The position numbers were made by a program, and so were the translations under genes. Source: Chryseobacterium oleae (lineage in GTDB: Bacteria; Bacteroidota; Bacteroidia; Flavobacteriales; Weeksellaceae). Taken from it: a stretch of 64,000 bases of DNA. The notes under the pieces were generated by a model. It worked only from the letters and a program-made list of their open reading frames with translations. It was not told the origin of the DNA and ran no database searches. The DNA is taken from contig NZ_FOVD01000001.1 of assembly GCF_900115055.1 (NCBI RefSeq), positions 248,001 through 312,000 on the forward strand, read 5' to 3'. This document shows positions 24,661 through 34,299 of this stretch, in pieces; within the stretch, counting starts at the first letter, position 1; each line of letters opens with the position of its first letter.

Positions 24661-26466
24661 TTATGCTTTCGCAGATCTGTCCATTCTTTTTCTTTCTTCT
24701 TCAGAAAGTACTTTCTTTCTCATTCTGATGAAGTTTGGAGTCACCTCAATCGCTTCATCACCTTGGATATATTCCATACATTCTTCAAGAGAGAATAAGA
24801 TTTTCGGTGCAACACCTGTATCTTTATCTTTACCTGAAGCTCTCATGTTGTTCAATTGTTTTGCTTCAACGATGTTTACTACCAAGTCACCTGGCTTGTT
24901 TTGTTCACCGATGATCATACCTGCATAGATTTCCTCACCCGGATCTACATAGAACTTACCTCTATCCTGTAGTTTAGCGATAGAATATTCTGTAGCAGGA
25001 CCTTGAGTTTTGCTGATCAATACTCCATTACTTCTTCCAGGAATCGCACCTTTGAAAGGCTTGTATTCTGTGAAACGGTGAGCCATAATAGCTTCACCAG
25101 CGGTAGCTGTCAACATTTGAGAACGCAATCCGATCAAACCTCTTGAAGGAATTTCGAATTCCATATGCTGCATTTCTCCTTTAGTTTCCATAATGTGAAG
25201 GTCACCTTTTCTCTGAGTAGCCAAGTCGATTACTCTTGAAGCAAATTCTTCAGGAACGTCTACTACTAAAGATTCATAAGGCTCACATTTTTCTCCGTCG
25301 ATTTCTCTAAGGATAACCTGTGGCTGACCAATTGTCATTTCATACCCTTCTCTTCTCATTGTTTCGATCAAAACTGACAAGTGAAGAATACCTCTACCGA
25401 AAACAAGGAATGTGTTGGCATCATCAGTTTGTTCAACTCTTAATGCTAAGTTTTTCTCTAATTCTTTTGTTAATCTTTCTTTCAGGTGGTTAGAAGTAAC
25501 ATATTTACCGTCTTTACCGAAGAAAGGTGAATTGTTGATAGAGAACGTCATGTTCAATGTAGGCTCATCAATTGCAGTTCTTGGCAATGGTTCAGGATTT
25601 TCAAGATCTACGAATGAATCACCGATTTGGAATGCATCAAAACCTACAACAGCACAGATATCACCTGCTTTTACTTCTGTAACTTTTTTCTTACCTAAAC
25701 CTTCAAAAACATAAAGTTCTTTTACTTTTCCTTTCAATACTTTACCGTCTGCCTGAGCTAAACCGATCCACTGAGATTCTTTGATCTCACCTCTGATTAC
25801 TTTTCCGATTGCGATTCTTCCTAAGAAAGAAGAAAAGTCAAGGGAAACGATTTGCATCTGTAAGTTTCCTTCCTCTACTTTAGGTTCAGGAACATATTGT
25901 AGGATACCATCTAATAATGGGAAAATATCTTCTGTCTGCTCTAATGAAGTGTTGAACCAACCTTGCTTGGAAGAACCATAGAATGTTGGGAAATCAAGCT
26001 GCTCTTCAGTAGCCTCAAGGTTGAAGAATAAATCAAATACCTGGTCATGAACTTCTTCAGGACGACAGTTTGGTTTATCTACTTTATTGATTACCACTAA
26101 TGGTCTAAGTCCTAATTCCAATGCTTTCTGAAGTACGAATCTTGTCTGAGGCATTGGCCCTTCAAAGGCATCCACCAACAAAATAACTCCATCCGCCATT
26201 TTTAAAACTCTCTCTACTTCCCCACCGAAATCGGCGTGACCGGGAGTATCGATTACGTTAATCTTAACGTCTTTATAAGTAACAGAAATATTTTTAGATA
26301 GAATGGTAATACCTCTTTCTCTTTCAAGATCGTTATTATCCATTATTAATTCTCCACTTTCCTGATTTTCTCTGAAAATGTTTGTAGCATGAATAATCTT
26401 GTCAACCAAAGTCGTCTTCCCGTGGTCAACGTGTGCGATAATCGCAATATTTCTAATGTTTTGCAT
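24661..26466 (-). CDS. typA: ribosome-binding translational GTPase TypA/BipA
   Basis: A 601-residue translational GTPase related to EF-G that binds the ribosome and supports assembly and stress adaptation. The G1 motif is AHVDHGKTTL at 11-20, switch II is DTPGHADFGGEVERV, and NKVDKP is G4. EF-G-like domains III and V follow, then the BipA-specific C-terminal domain with SRGLIGLRSQMLTATAGEA. Length is typical. A Bacteroidota promoter lies just upstream. Confidence 0.97.
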   Translation of the reverse strand: MQNIRNIAIIAHVDHGKTTLVDKIIHATNIFRENQESGELIMDNNDLERERGITILSKNISVTYKDVKINVIDTPGHADFGGEVERVLKMADGVILLVDAFEGPMPQTRFVLQKALELGLRPLVVINKVDKPNCRPEEVHDQVFDLFFNLEATEEQLDFPTFYGSSKQGWFNTSLEQTEDIFPLLDGILQYVPEPKVEEGNLQMQIVSLDFSSFLGRIAIGKVIRGEIKESQWIGLAQADGKVLKGKVKELYVFEGLGKKKVTEVKAGDICAVVGFDAFQIGDSFVDLENPEPLPRTAIDEPTLNMTFSINNSPFFGKDGKYVTSNHLKERLTKELEKNLALRVEQTDDANTFLVFGRGILHLSVLIETMRREGYEMTIGQPQVILREIDGEKCEPYESLVVDVPEEFASRVIDLATQRKGDLHIMETKGEMQHMEFEIPSRGLIGLRSQMLTATAGEAIMAHRFTEYKPFKGAIPGRSNGVLISKTQGPATEYSIAKLQDRGKFYVDPGEEIYAGMIIGEQNKPGDLVVNIVEAKQLNNMRASGKDKDTGVAPKILFSLEECMEYIQGDEAIEVTPNFIRMRKKVLSEEERKRMDRSAKA

Positions 26467-26484
26467 GAATGATTTTTACGGGTG

Positions 26485-26517
26485 CAAAAATAGTGATTTC
26501 TAATGAATAATAAGCAA
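26485..26517 (-). promoter_or_regulatory. typA promoter
   Basis: On the minus strand TTG (26515-26517) is followed by 22 nt and then TATTTTTG (26485-26492), then GCACCC at the likely transcription start. The TAnnTTTGCACCC arrangement recurs at 26915 and 41241. Confidence 0.7.
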
Positions 26518-26651
26518 GAATATAAATTAATTAACAAATTCATAATGAGCACGTTCACCAGTTTACCCTGTTAAAGCTTTAAAATTGAAGATTTTAGAAT
26601 TCCATTTAAATTGAAGATTAAGAATCTACCATTAGGTTTAAACGATTAATC

Positions 26652-26909
26652 TCACGAATATTTTTCTAAAAAATAAATACATATGGCCTGAATTAAAATA
26701 ATTCCGCCCAATTTCAGCAAAAAAGATTTTTTAGAAATTTTATGCCTGAAAATGAGCATTCCTAAAATTGCTCCAACGGTTCCACCAAGAAATGTGAATC
26801 CTAAAAGTGTACTTTCAGAAATTCTCCTTTTATGTTTAATGGAAAGTCTTTTGTCCCAGCCAAAAATGATAAAGGTAATCACGCTTGTGATAAGCAGAAT
26901 GTAGATCAT
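26652..26909 (-). CDS. DUF1294 family small membrane protein
   Basis: About 85 residues from ATG at 26909. A longer reading from 26957 is unlikely because a -7 box (TACTTTTG, 26915-26922) lies inside it, placing transcription start just upstream of 26909. It has an N-terminal membrane helix (IYILLITSVITFIIFGWDK), the FGWDKR..I..KRRISE.TLL motif, a glycine-rich helix GFTFLGGTVGAILGMLIFRHK and a third hydrophobic segment, which together match DUF1294. Function unknown. Confidence 0.85.
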   Translation of the reverse strand: MIYILLITSVITFIIFGWDKRLSIKHKRRISESTLLGFTFLGGTVGAILGMLIFRHKISKKSFLLKLGGIILIQAICIYFLEKYS

Positions 26910-26914
26910 GGGTG

Positions 26915-26922
26915 CAAAAGTA
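26915..26922 (-). promoter_or_regulatory. DUF1294 gene promoter -7 element
   Basis: TACTTTTG on the minus strand, followed by GCACCC and the ATG almost at once. The leader would be very short. It decides the start codon of the gene. Confidence 0.6.
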
Positions 26923-26974
26923 GTGAATTGAGCGGTGGCTTCGAGTGCCTTAGCCACGATAAAATAAATCCCAT

Positions 26975-27004
26975 AAAAAAAGCTGCTTTTATAAAAAAGC
27001 AGCT
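26975..27004 (-). terminator. terminator after the YceI lipoprotein gene
   Basis: AGCTGCTTTT at 26981-26990 and AAAAGCAGCT at 26995-27004 form a 10-bp stem, with a T run on the minus strand. Confidence 0.85.
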
Positions 27005-27030
27005 CTCCCTATTTGTATTGTATCTAACAA

Positions 27031-27708
27031 TTATTTTTTAGCTTTCACATCAACAGAGATCTCGATGTCTTTGCTGATCATCCATTCTGCAGGATCTGCT
27101 TCTGAAGTACCGAATTTAAGTCCCCAATCTGCTCTGTTTACAGTGAATTTAGCATTCACAGCCGCTGAAGTTTCTGTTACATCTACTTTAGCAGGGAAAG
27201 TTACATTAACTGTTTTTCCTGATAAAGTAAGGTTTCCGCTTACTGTTTTGTTAGCTCCTGCAACAGCATCTTTAGGTGCATCCTTCAAATCTGTTACACT
27301 GGTAATTTTGAAATCTGAAGTTGGGTTCTTTGCCGTATCAAAGAAATCAGGATTTTTTAAGTGAGCTTCAAGATCTGCAGGTTTTTTATCTTTCTCCGTT
27401 ACTGAAGCCGGATCCACTTTAATAGAATTCATATCGATCACAAAATTTCCGGCAGCCAGCTGACCTCCTTCAATGCTAAGATCTCCAGACTTTACGTTAA
27501 GTGTTCCCCAACGAGGTGCCATACCTCCTTTGTGGAAAGCTTTCCAGTTTACTACAGAAGTAGCAACATCTACCGGTAAAACTTCACCTTTGCTCTCAGC
27601 TACTTTCTGTTCTGTAGCCGTAGCTGCAGTATCTGCTGACTTGTCTTTATTACATGATGCTGCAAGCAATCCAATTCCTACTAATGCGATTACACTAAGT
27701 TTTTTCAT
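27031..27708 (-). CDS. YceI family lipoprotein
   Basis: A 225-residue envelope protein with lipobox LAASC (Cys at 19), a short Ala/Thr/Lys-rich linker, and a YceI-like lipid-binding beta-barrel domain from about 45 to 222. The domain opens with SVVNWKAFHKGG and ends NRADWGLKFGTSEADPAEWMISKDIEISVDV, a good match to the YceI end pattern. YceI proteins bind isoprenoid-type lipids in a lipocalin-like fold. Monocistronic, with a terminator; the CRISPR array begins beyond its upstream side. Confidence 0.92.
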   Translation of the reverse strand: MKKLSVIALVGIGLLAASCNKDKSADTAATATEQKVAESKGEVLPVDVATSVVNWKAFHKGGMAPRWGTLNVKSGDLSIEGGQLAAGNFVIDMNSIKVDPASVTEKDKKPADLEAHLKNPDFFDTAKNPTSDFKITSVTDLKDAPKDAVAGANKTVSGNLTLSGKTVNVTFPAKVDVTETSAAVNAKFTVNRADWGLKFGTSEADPAEWMISKDIEISVDVKAKK

Positions 27709-27828
27709 ATTGTTTGTTTGTTTAGAAAATTGTTTTAAAACTTTAAATTTAAGAATTTCAAAAATAGAAAACCATATTAATGATCACCTTAACATACATC
27801 AAGAAATAAAAAATTACAGTTTTTGTAT

Positions 27829-28415
27829 AGAAAATACTTTATTTTAGATTTATTAACTTTGTGATGAGTTACAGCGATTTATCTTCCTTACTGAATTCAA
27901 GGCTGGGTTGTGAATTGCTTTCAAAATTTATTAACTTCGTGATTAGTCACAGCATATGGGAATTACTTTAAGAATGGAAACCTGTTGTGAATTGCTTTCA
28001 AAATTTATTAACTTCGTGATTAGTCACAGCTTGATCTGTACAAAGAATACTTTGTAATGTGTTGTGAATTGCTTTCAAAATTTATTAACTTCGTGATTAG
28101 TCACAGCTTAAATAACTTAATTTTTCTATATGCTTTCGTTGTGAATTGCTTTCAAAATTTATTAACTTCGTGATTAGTCACAGCCAATATCCTTTACTAT
28201 ATCCTGCCACGATAGTTGTGAATTGCTTTCAAAATTTATTAACTTCGTGATTAGTCACAGCCGACAATCAAAGTCGTATAAGGCGAAGCGTGTTGTGAAT
28301 TGCTTTCAAAATTTATTAACTTCGTGATTAGTCACAGCTGAATATAGTCTTTTCGGAACGCCAAATCAGTTGTGAATTGCTTTCAAAATTTATTAACTTC
28401 GTGATTAGTCACAGC
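27829..28415 (+). CRISPR. type II-C CRISPR array, eight repeats, seven spacers
   Basis: Seven identical 47-nt repeats start at 27907, 27984, 28061, 28138, 28215, 28292 and 28369 (each begins GTTGTGAATTGC and ends TTAGTCACAGC). They are separated by six 30-nt spacers. A degenerate repeat at 27829-27875, conserved mainly in its 3' half, and a 31-nt spacer precede them. The repeat start is complementary to the tracrRNA anti-repeat at 34463-34488 when read on the plus strand, so mature crRNAs read on this strand, converging on cas2. Each repeat contains TTG-N21-TAACTTCG, a possible internal promoter as known for some type II-C arrays. No spacer matches were recognised within the window. Confidence 0.98.
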
Positions 28416-28425
28416 CTCAAAATTT

Positions 28426-28453
28426 AACCCATTGAAATTCAATGGGTTTTTTA
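28426..28453 (+). terminator. terminator at the end of the CRISPR array
   Basis: AACCCATTGAA at 28426-28436 pairs with TTCAATGGGTT at 28438-28448, followed by a T run on the plus strand, 10 nt after the last repeat. It supports plus-strand array transcription. Confidence 0.85.
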
Positions 28454-28472
28454 TTTAATTAGAATTTTAAAA

Positions 28473-29701
<1,229 letters not shown>

Positions 29702-29703
29702 GA

Positions 29704-32700
29704 TTACGATTGAGTTATATTTCCTATACGGTCAATTTTTAACTTTACACAGCAATCTTTAATCATTTTGCCATCAATAGCCCTTTCCATCTTGTTTAAA
29801 GTAGAAAATTCAGCTTTATTTACAATAGAAACAGCAATATTCTGTTTCACAAAGAAAATTTGGCTGCCAGAAAAGCTTACAACTTTATAAACATTATTTA
29901 TATGTTCTTGAGAAGCAGACTGAAAATCCAGGTTATCTATAGATTCAGCTTCTGTAGCAACATATACCAAGTCATTGGGAGACAAATAAAAATCATTTTT
30001 ACTTTTTAATGTAACTGGCGCCAATCCCTGTTTCTCTCTCTCAATCACTTCATTTAAAGGAATCGTTTCATATGTTCTTTTGCCTTTATCATCTTCATAT
30101 ATGGCAAAAAAGAGATTAGTTCCTTTTGCCGTTTCCACATATTTATCTTTTTTATTCCCGTTTTGCCCTAATGGAAATTTACTGCCTAATTCAAAAATCC
30201 TCACTTTAGTAATAGGCTGATGCTGTTTTCCATCATTAAATTTTTCGATATTCTTATTCATATCTTCAATTCCTTCAGGTGAAAAAGCTTCCTCAGAACT
30301 TCCTTTATATTCAAGATAATTTTTTAGAATTTTCTGAATTCCAGTATCTGTAATGGAATTGATGGTTTTCATATCGAAAGAAGTATCAATACTTTTCCTC
30401 GTAGCAGTTAGTATTTTTCCTTTAGGAACTTTGATTCCCGGTAAATCTACTTTTCCGGAAACCGTGTCTTTATGCAATGGTTTTCTTATTGCCCAATTCA
30501 AACCTTGCTGCTCCACCAAACCTTTTACTTTAACATTATCTTTTTCAATCCATTTTTCATAATGATTTGTAGCTTTATTAATTACTCTAAGATTCTGTTT
30601 AAAGCTTACAATAATTCTATCAAGACTATCTCTCGCTTCGACAATAAAATTATCCCACGGTTTTAAAAATTCTACCGGAACATCCTTTATAATTCTTTCT
30701 CCTGTTTGTGAATGCTGATAGGCTTTCTTTTCAAACTTCATCAGCTTTCTTTTCAAATCATACCGTTTCATTTCTGATTTTGCAGACTGATTATTAAGCA
30801 GATTAACATGATCTTTCGTTGCACAGGCAATTACCAAAGCATCTAATGCATGATGACGATGATCTATTCTCTTTTTTGAAAACCCCTTTGAAAATTCGAC
30901 GGGCACTGTTGGCAAAAACTTCTGGTATTTTTCATTCCAGACTGTAAAGTCATTAGATTTTGTAAGCTCGTTCATTCGTTCAAAACGAGGAAGAACTAAA
31001 TCATTCCAAACATCATTTAATCCCCAGTCCTGTTTAAGTTGTGATGTGATTTTTCCATTACCGGGAATAATATCTTTAGAATTTACGCCATCATCATTTT
31101 CTCTTTTCCTTACAACATTAGAAAGGATACCTGAAATATATTTACTGATATACCGGGTATCATTAAGTTGACGTTCAATCATCTCTTCCGGAATTTCTTC
31201 CAGCAGAAGTTTTGATCTCTTAGACCAGTTATTGGCATAATTTTTCTTCACAAAATCCTCATATTCATCCACTTCAAAGACTTTAGTTTTATCAGAAATT
31301 TTATAGCCATGAAACTGTTTAATGAATCCAAGACCAATGTAATTATCTTTTAGCCTGTTAACTGAAGATTCACAAATCACTTTATTGCTGAAACTGTCGT
31401 CAAAATATCGGCTTTGAGGAATAATATGTTCAATTTCATATTCAGTTGTAAAAAGTTTATTAAGGGGAATAATATCTCCTGTATAAGGTGAACGGTATTT
31501 TTGTTCCAGCCAAAGTTTATACTTTTTCAGATCGGACGGAGAAGGTTGCGCTGTTTTACTGATTTTAAGAATATCATCATCCACAGAGATCTCAGAATTC
31601 AGAGCTCCATCTTCATATATTTTCAGAATTTCCTGCTGCATGGGAGAATAGGGCCTTACATTCTGTACTTCACTATCATTCATCATTTCTGCCAGTAAAG
31701 CCTTAATACGAAGATTAGTATTTTCGTTTTCTGATATTTTTTGGGTCATTTTACTTCGCTCCTTTGCCGGAAGCTTCATTTCTCTACCAAGTTCAATATG
31801 AATTTCATCGAAAAAATCTGCCGCTCCATTACCATATTTTATCCAGATATCTTTCACCACCCGGATGGTTTCCGTTATCACCTGTTCTACAATTGGGTTA
31901 CGAAGAGAATGTTGTTTGAATTCTTTCAAATACTCTTCCATATCATTCACAGAATTCCATTTTCCTGCGACTGAAGCTTCAGAATGTCTTCCATATACAA
32001 CATATTGGGCTAACCATAAAGGTAATCCTTGAAAATCACTTTCTTTCTGAAGAGAAAGAGTTTTTTCCCTTATATTATCTTTAATATCTTCATCATATTC
32101 TCCGGTAATTATTTTTTGAATCCTGATTTTTGTTTTTTCATCAACAGCTTCCCAATTCCAATACTTCCCGGTTCTCATCAATGGTAACAGTTTCTTAATG
32201 GCTTTCTCAGAAAAGGAGCCATACTCACTATCAAATGGAGGAAATTTTCTGAAAGCTTCAAAGAACGAATCGTCATCGAGATCATTTTTCCTGGCAAAGG
32301 ATTTCAAGGCTTTTTCATATTCTGTTTTATCATTCACAGAATAGATTATATGCCAGATTTGTTGCTCCATTTCTCTTGTAAAGATATTATCTGTGCTATC
32401 CCATACTTTTTTAAGTCTTTCCAAAATCATTGTTCCGGTCTCATTGCTGGGATATTTTTTATCTTCAACATAATTCCAGCGATGCGTTTTTTCACTTACT
32501 TTAAAATGTTTTAGACATGCTTTCTGGTCAACTTCTTTTCTCGTATTTAGAAATACAAAAAAATCTTCGTAATCTTCAGTTGTTTTTAAATACTCCGAAG
32601 TCATATTCACATCATCATCTCTTCTGTAAATTTTCAGGTTAGATATCCACTGCCAGATGCGGAATTCCTGATAATATGGGTTTGATTTAGGGATAACCTT

Positions 32701-33936
32701 CAGTAATTGAGTTCCTTCTGTTCCGCTTTTATCTTTGTATCTTCTACATTCCAAAGTACAGTTAGAAACAGAAGACTTCTGACTTCTTAAAGGTCTCTGA
32801 TAAAAAATGATATCCTCTACGAAAAGATGTTTAAAATTCTTTTTAGCCAGACTTAACTGGTGGGCGTCATTATTTCTGTATAATTCTCTTACACAATCGC
32901 TGTACAAATCTTCATTTTGCAGTTCAGGATGAAAGTCTTTTTGTTTTTCAAGAATCTGGCTCAGCTCTTCTTTGTAAAACTTTCGTTCAATTGTTCGGAC
33001 AAGTTTTCCCTTTATTTTTTGTTTAGGATTTTGAAGAATGGTATCATAAATATAAGATCCTACTGTTTTATGAGCTACTTCAATTTCCTGTTCTGTTTTC
33101 GTCTTGATGGCAATCCAATCCTTTTCAGAATCAACAGCTTTAAAAGTCCGCTTTACTTCACCATTTTTTAATAAGGATTCGGTGATGATAAATTCTTTTG
33201 AACGCCCAAGCCAATCTTCCGGCTTTGTTATTTGCTTTTCATATTTCCATCCATTGGTAAAATATACATCAAAAAGGACATTTCCTTTCACTTTTTCCCC
33301 GGAATCAATCACTTTCTCAACGTCTAACGTCAAAAATGTTTTATCTTTTTCTTCGTCAAAATCTTCTCCTCTAAGCTGGTAGTAGCCTCTTTTCTGATTA
33401 AAATTTAAAATAATCCAGGCCAGCTCTTCTTTCTCTATTCTCTGAGAGACTGCTTTTTTTCTTAAATAATAAATCGTCCAGTCATAAGGAACTTTTTTGT
33501 TTCCTGATAAAAGCTCAGGTTGAGATATTTTAAAATCTGAAAGCATTTCTTCAAATGAATTCTTGAAAATAAAACCTTCATTGTTATAGGGTAGTTTAGG
33601 CTCTGTTTCTTGTTTAAACTTTCCTACTCTTTTATCGAAATCTATTCGAGCAGCATAATAATCCGGCAGAAAACCTAAAATATTCAAAACCCGGTGCAGT
33701 CTTTCTCTTCTTAGTAAAAACCGTTCCCGCAGCCTTCTTACTCCTCTATAACCAGTTCTGTCAGCTGTTTGTGAAACTGAATTACCTTTTCCAAAATCCC
33801 CTAAAACATCCTGTGACATAGGTAATACACGGGTTCCCATTCCTAGAATACTTCCCTGCTTCTCTTCAGCGTTTTGTTTAATTAAAGCCCAACCAATTGA
33901 GTTGGTTCCTAAATCTAGCCCAAGTATATTTTTCAT
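29704..33936 (-). CDS. cas9: CRISPR-associated endonuclease Cas9 (type II-C)
   Basis: About 1410 residues from ATG at 33936; a reading from 33948 adds four residues without support. RuvC-I is MKNILGLDLGTNSIGWAL with D8 and the Arg-rich bridge helix follows at about 66-90 (RRLRERFLLRRERLHRVL). RuvC-II includes IHIELGREMK. The HNH domain has EIEHIIPQSRYFDDSFSNK with its His near residue 840, and RuvC-III has DHRHHALDALVIA near 1028. All catalytic residues are in place, so it should be an active nuclease. The size is at the large end for II-C, as is common in Bacteroidota. The promoter region at about 33960-33992 overlaps a 12-nt match to the crRNA-like RNA described below. Guided by crRNA and tracrRNA, it cuts DNA; the PAM is not known from this sequence. 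Confidence 0.98.
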   Translation of the reverse strand: MKNILGLDLGTNSIGWALIKQNAEEKQGSILGMGTRVLPMSQDVLGDFGKGNSVSQTADRTGYRGVRRLRERFLLRRERLHRVLNILGFLPDYYAARIDFDKRVGKFKQETEPKLPYNNEGFIFKNSFEEMLSDFKISQPELLSGNKKVPYDWTIYYLRKKAVSQRIEKEELAWIILNFNQKRGYYQLRGEDFDEEKDKTFLTLDVEKVIDSGEKVKGNVLFDVYFTNGWKYEKQITKPEDWLGRSKEFIITESLLKNGEVKRTFKAVDSEKDWIAIKTKTEQEIEVAHKTVGSYIYDTILQNPKQKIKGKLVRTIERKFYKEELSQILEKQKDFHPELQNEDLYSDCVRELYRNNDAHQLSLAKKNFKHLFVEDIIFYQRPLRSQKSSVSNCTLECRRYKDKSGTEGTQLLKVIPKSNPYYQEFRIWQWISNLKIYRRDDDVNMTSEYLKTTEDYEDFFVFLNTRKEVDQKACLKHFKVSEKTHRWNYVEDKKYPSNETGTMILERLKKVWDSTDNIFTREMEQQIWHIIYSVNDKTEYEKALKSFARKNDLDDDSFFEAFRKFPPFDSEYGSFSEKAIKKLLPLMRTGKYWNWEAVDEKTKIRIQKIITGEYDEDIKDNIREKTLSLQKESDFQGLPLWLAQYVVYGRHSEASVAGKWNSVNDMEEYLKEFKQHSLRNPIVEQVITETIRVVKDIWIKYGNGAADFFDEIHIELGREMKLPAKERSKMTQKISENENTNLRIKALLAEMMNDSEVQNVRPYSPMQQEILKIYEDGALNSEISVDDDILKISKTAQPSPSDLKKYKLWLEQKYRSPYTGDIIPLNKLFTTEYEIEHIIPQSRYFDDSFSNKVICESSVNRLKDNYIGLGFIKQFHGYKISDKTKVFEVDEYEDFVKKNYANNWSKRSKLLLEEIPEEMIERQLNDTRYISKYISGILSNVVRKRENDDGVNSKDIIPGNGKITSQLKQDWGLNDVWNDLVLPRFERMNELTKSNDFTVWNEKYQKFLPTVPVEFSKGFSKKRIDHRHHALDALVIACATKDHVNLLNNQSAKSEMKRYDLKRKLMKFEKKAYQHSQTGERIIKDVPVEFLKPWDNFIVEARDSLDRIIVSFKQNLRVINKATNHYEKWIEKDNVKVKGLVEQQGLNWAIRKPLHKDTVSGKVDLPGIKVPKGKILTATRKSIDTSFDMKTINSITDTGIQKILKNYLEYKGSSEEAFSPEGIEDMNKNIEKFNDGKQHQPITKVRIFELGSKFPLGQNGNKKDKYVETAKGTNLFFAIYEDDKGKRTYETIPLNEVIEREKQGLAPVTLKSKNDFYLSPNDLVYVATEAESIDNLDFQSASQEHINNVYKVVSFSGSQIFFVKQNIAVSIVNKAEFSTLNKMERAIDGKMIKDCCVKLKIDRIGNITQS

Positions 33937-33961
33937 GTTGATTATCAATTAATTACATAAA

Positions 33962-33992
33962 ATAATTTAAAATATTTTATAACTCTGTACAA
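33962..33992 (-). promoter_or_regulatory. possible cas9 promoter overlapping a guide-match site
   Basis: On the minus strand TTG (33990-33992) is followed after 20 nt by TAAATTAT (33962-33969), a weak TAnnTTTG. Spacing is right but the -7 fit is poor. The 12-nt segment 33980-33991, matching the seed of the crRNA-like RNA, covers the TTG. Confidence 0.4.
33980..33991. promoter_or_regulatory. predicted Cas9 self-regulatory target site 1
   Basis: TAACTCTGTACA on the plus strand is the exact reverse complement of the 12 nt directly upstream of the pseudo-repeat at 34312. As a protospacer, the non-target strand reads TGTACAGAGTTA, followed by TAAAATATT on the PAM side. After three mismatches, guide positions 16-20 match again. 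The site lies 44 bp from the cas9 start. Confidence 0.6.
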
Positions 33993-34009
33993 TATAAATA
34001 ATTTGTTCC

Positions 34010-34017
34010 TATATTTG
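34010..34017 (+). promoter_or_regulatory. promoter -7 element of structured RNA copy A
   Basis: TATATTTG is an exact TAnnTTTG. TCTG at 33984-33987, 22 nt upstream, may be the -33 element and lies within target site 1. Confidence 0.6.
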
Positions 34018-34021
34018 TATA

Positions 34022-34119
34022 AGCTTATTGATTAAGTAACTCACCTGACGAGTTGAGTTTGTTAAGGTCCAAACTTAACTTATTACTATCCAAGTAGAAA
34101 TAGCTTAATCAATAATTTT
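34022..34119 (+). ncRNA. structured RNA, copy A
   Basis: Predicted small RNA of about 98 nt, unrecognised. A 12-bp closing helix (TTATTGATTAAG at 34025-34036 with CTTAATCAATAA at 34104-34115) encloses three hairpins. P1 is AACTCA/TGAGTT with loop CCTGACGAGT (34038-34059). P2 is GTTAAG/CTTAAC with loop GTCCAAA (34061-34079). A small third hairpin lies at about 34084-34095. A TTTT tract follows the closing helix. The start is inferred from the -7 box at 34010. Copy B has the same plan with changed stem sequences, which argues for selection on structure. No start codon with a reasonable frame was seen. Confidence 0.65.
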
Positions 34120-34133
34120 AAAAATTCATTTAT

Positions 34134-34145
34134 TAACTCTGTACA
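34134..34145. promoter_or_regulatory. predicted Cas9 self-regulatory target site 2
   Basis: The same 12-mer TAACTCTGTACA as site 1, located 20 nt before the -7 box of structured RNA copy B. The PAM-side flank on the non-target strand is ATAAATGAA. The two sites share AAAT at PAM positions 3-6. Confidence 0.6.
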
Positions 34146-34164
34146 AATTTAAAAATATTTTTTA

Positions 34165-34172
34165 TACATTTG
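34165..34172 (+). promoter_or_regulatory. promoter -7 element of structured RNA copy B
   Basis: TACATTTG is an exact TAnnTTTG. TCTG at 34138-34141, 23 nt upstream, lies within target site 2, mirroring copy A. Confidence 0.6.
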
Positions 34173-34175
34173 TAA

Positions 34176-34269
34176 CTTATTGAGCAAGTATTTTGAACTG
34201 ACGAGTCAAATTTGTTAAGGTCCAAACTTAACCTATATATTGCCAACAATATATAACTATCAATGTAAG
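34176..34269 (+). ncRNA. structured RNA, copy B
   Basis: A second copy of the unrecognised RNA. The closing helix is CTTATTGA (34176-34183) with TCAATGTAAG (34260-34269, one or two bulged bases). P1 is TTTGA/TCAAA with loop ACTGACGAG (34192-34210). P2 is GTTAAG/CTTAAC, identical to copy A. The third hairpin is a 9-bp stem TATATATTG/CAATATATA with loop CCAA (34234-34255). Conserved with copy A are CTGACGAG in the P1 loop and a 22-nt block around P2. No terminator follows directly, so the transcript may run on into the crRNA-like segment and stop at 34362. Confidence 0.65.
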
Positions 34270-34299
34270 CTAGCCATGTATAAGATTTCTAATTTAGGC

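Noticed and set aside
34044-34100. Hammerhead ribozyme: CTGACGAG resembles the core CUGANGA, and GUUGAGUUUG can pair with CAAACUUAAC
   Set aside because: No GAAA follows the would-be stem II in the required place, there is no matching cleavage-site strand, and copy B does not keep that long stem.
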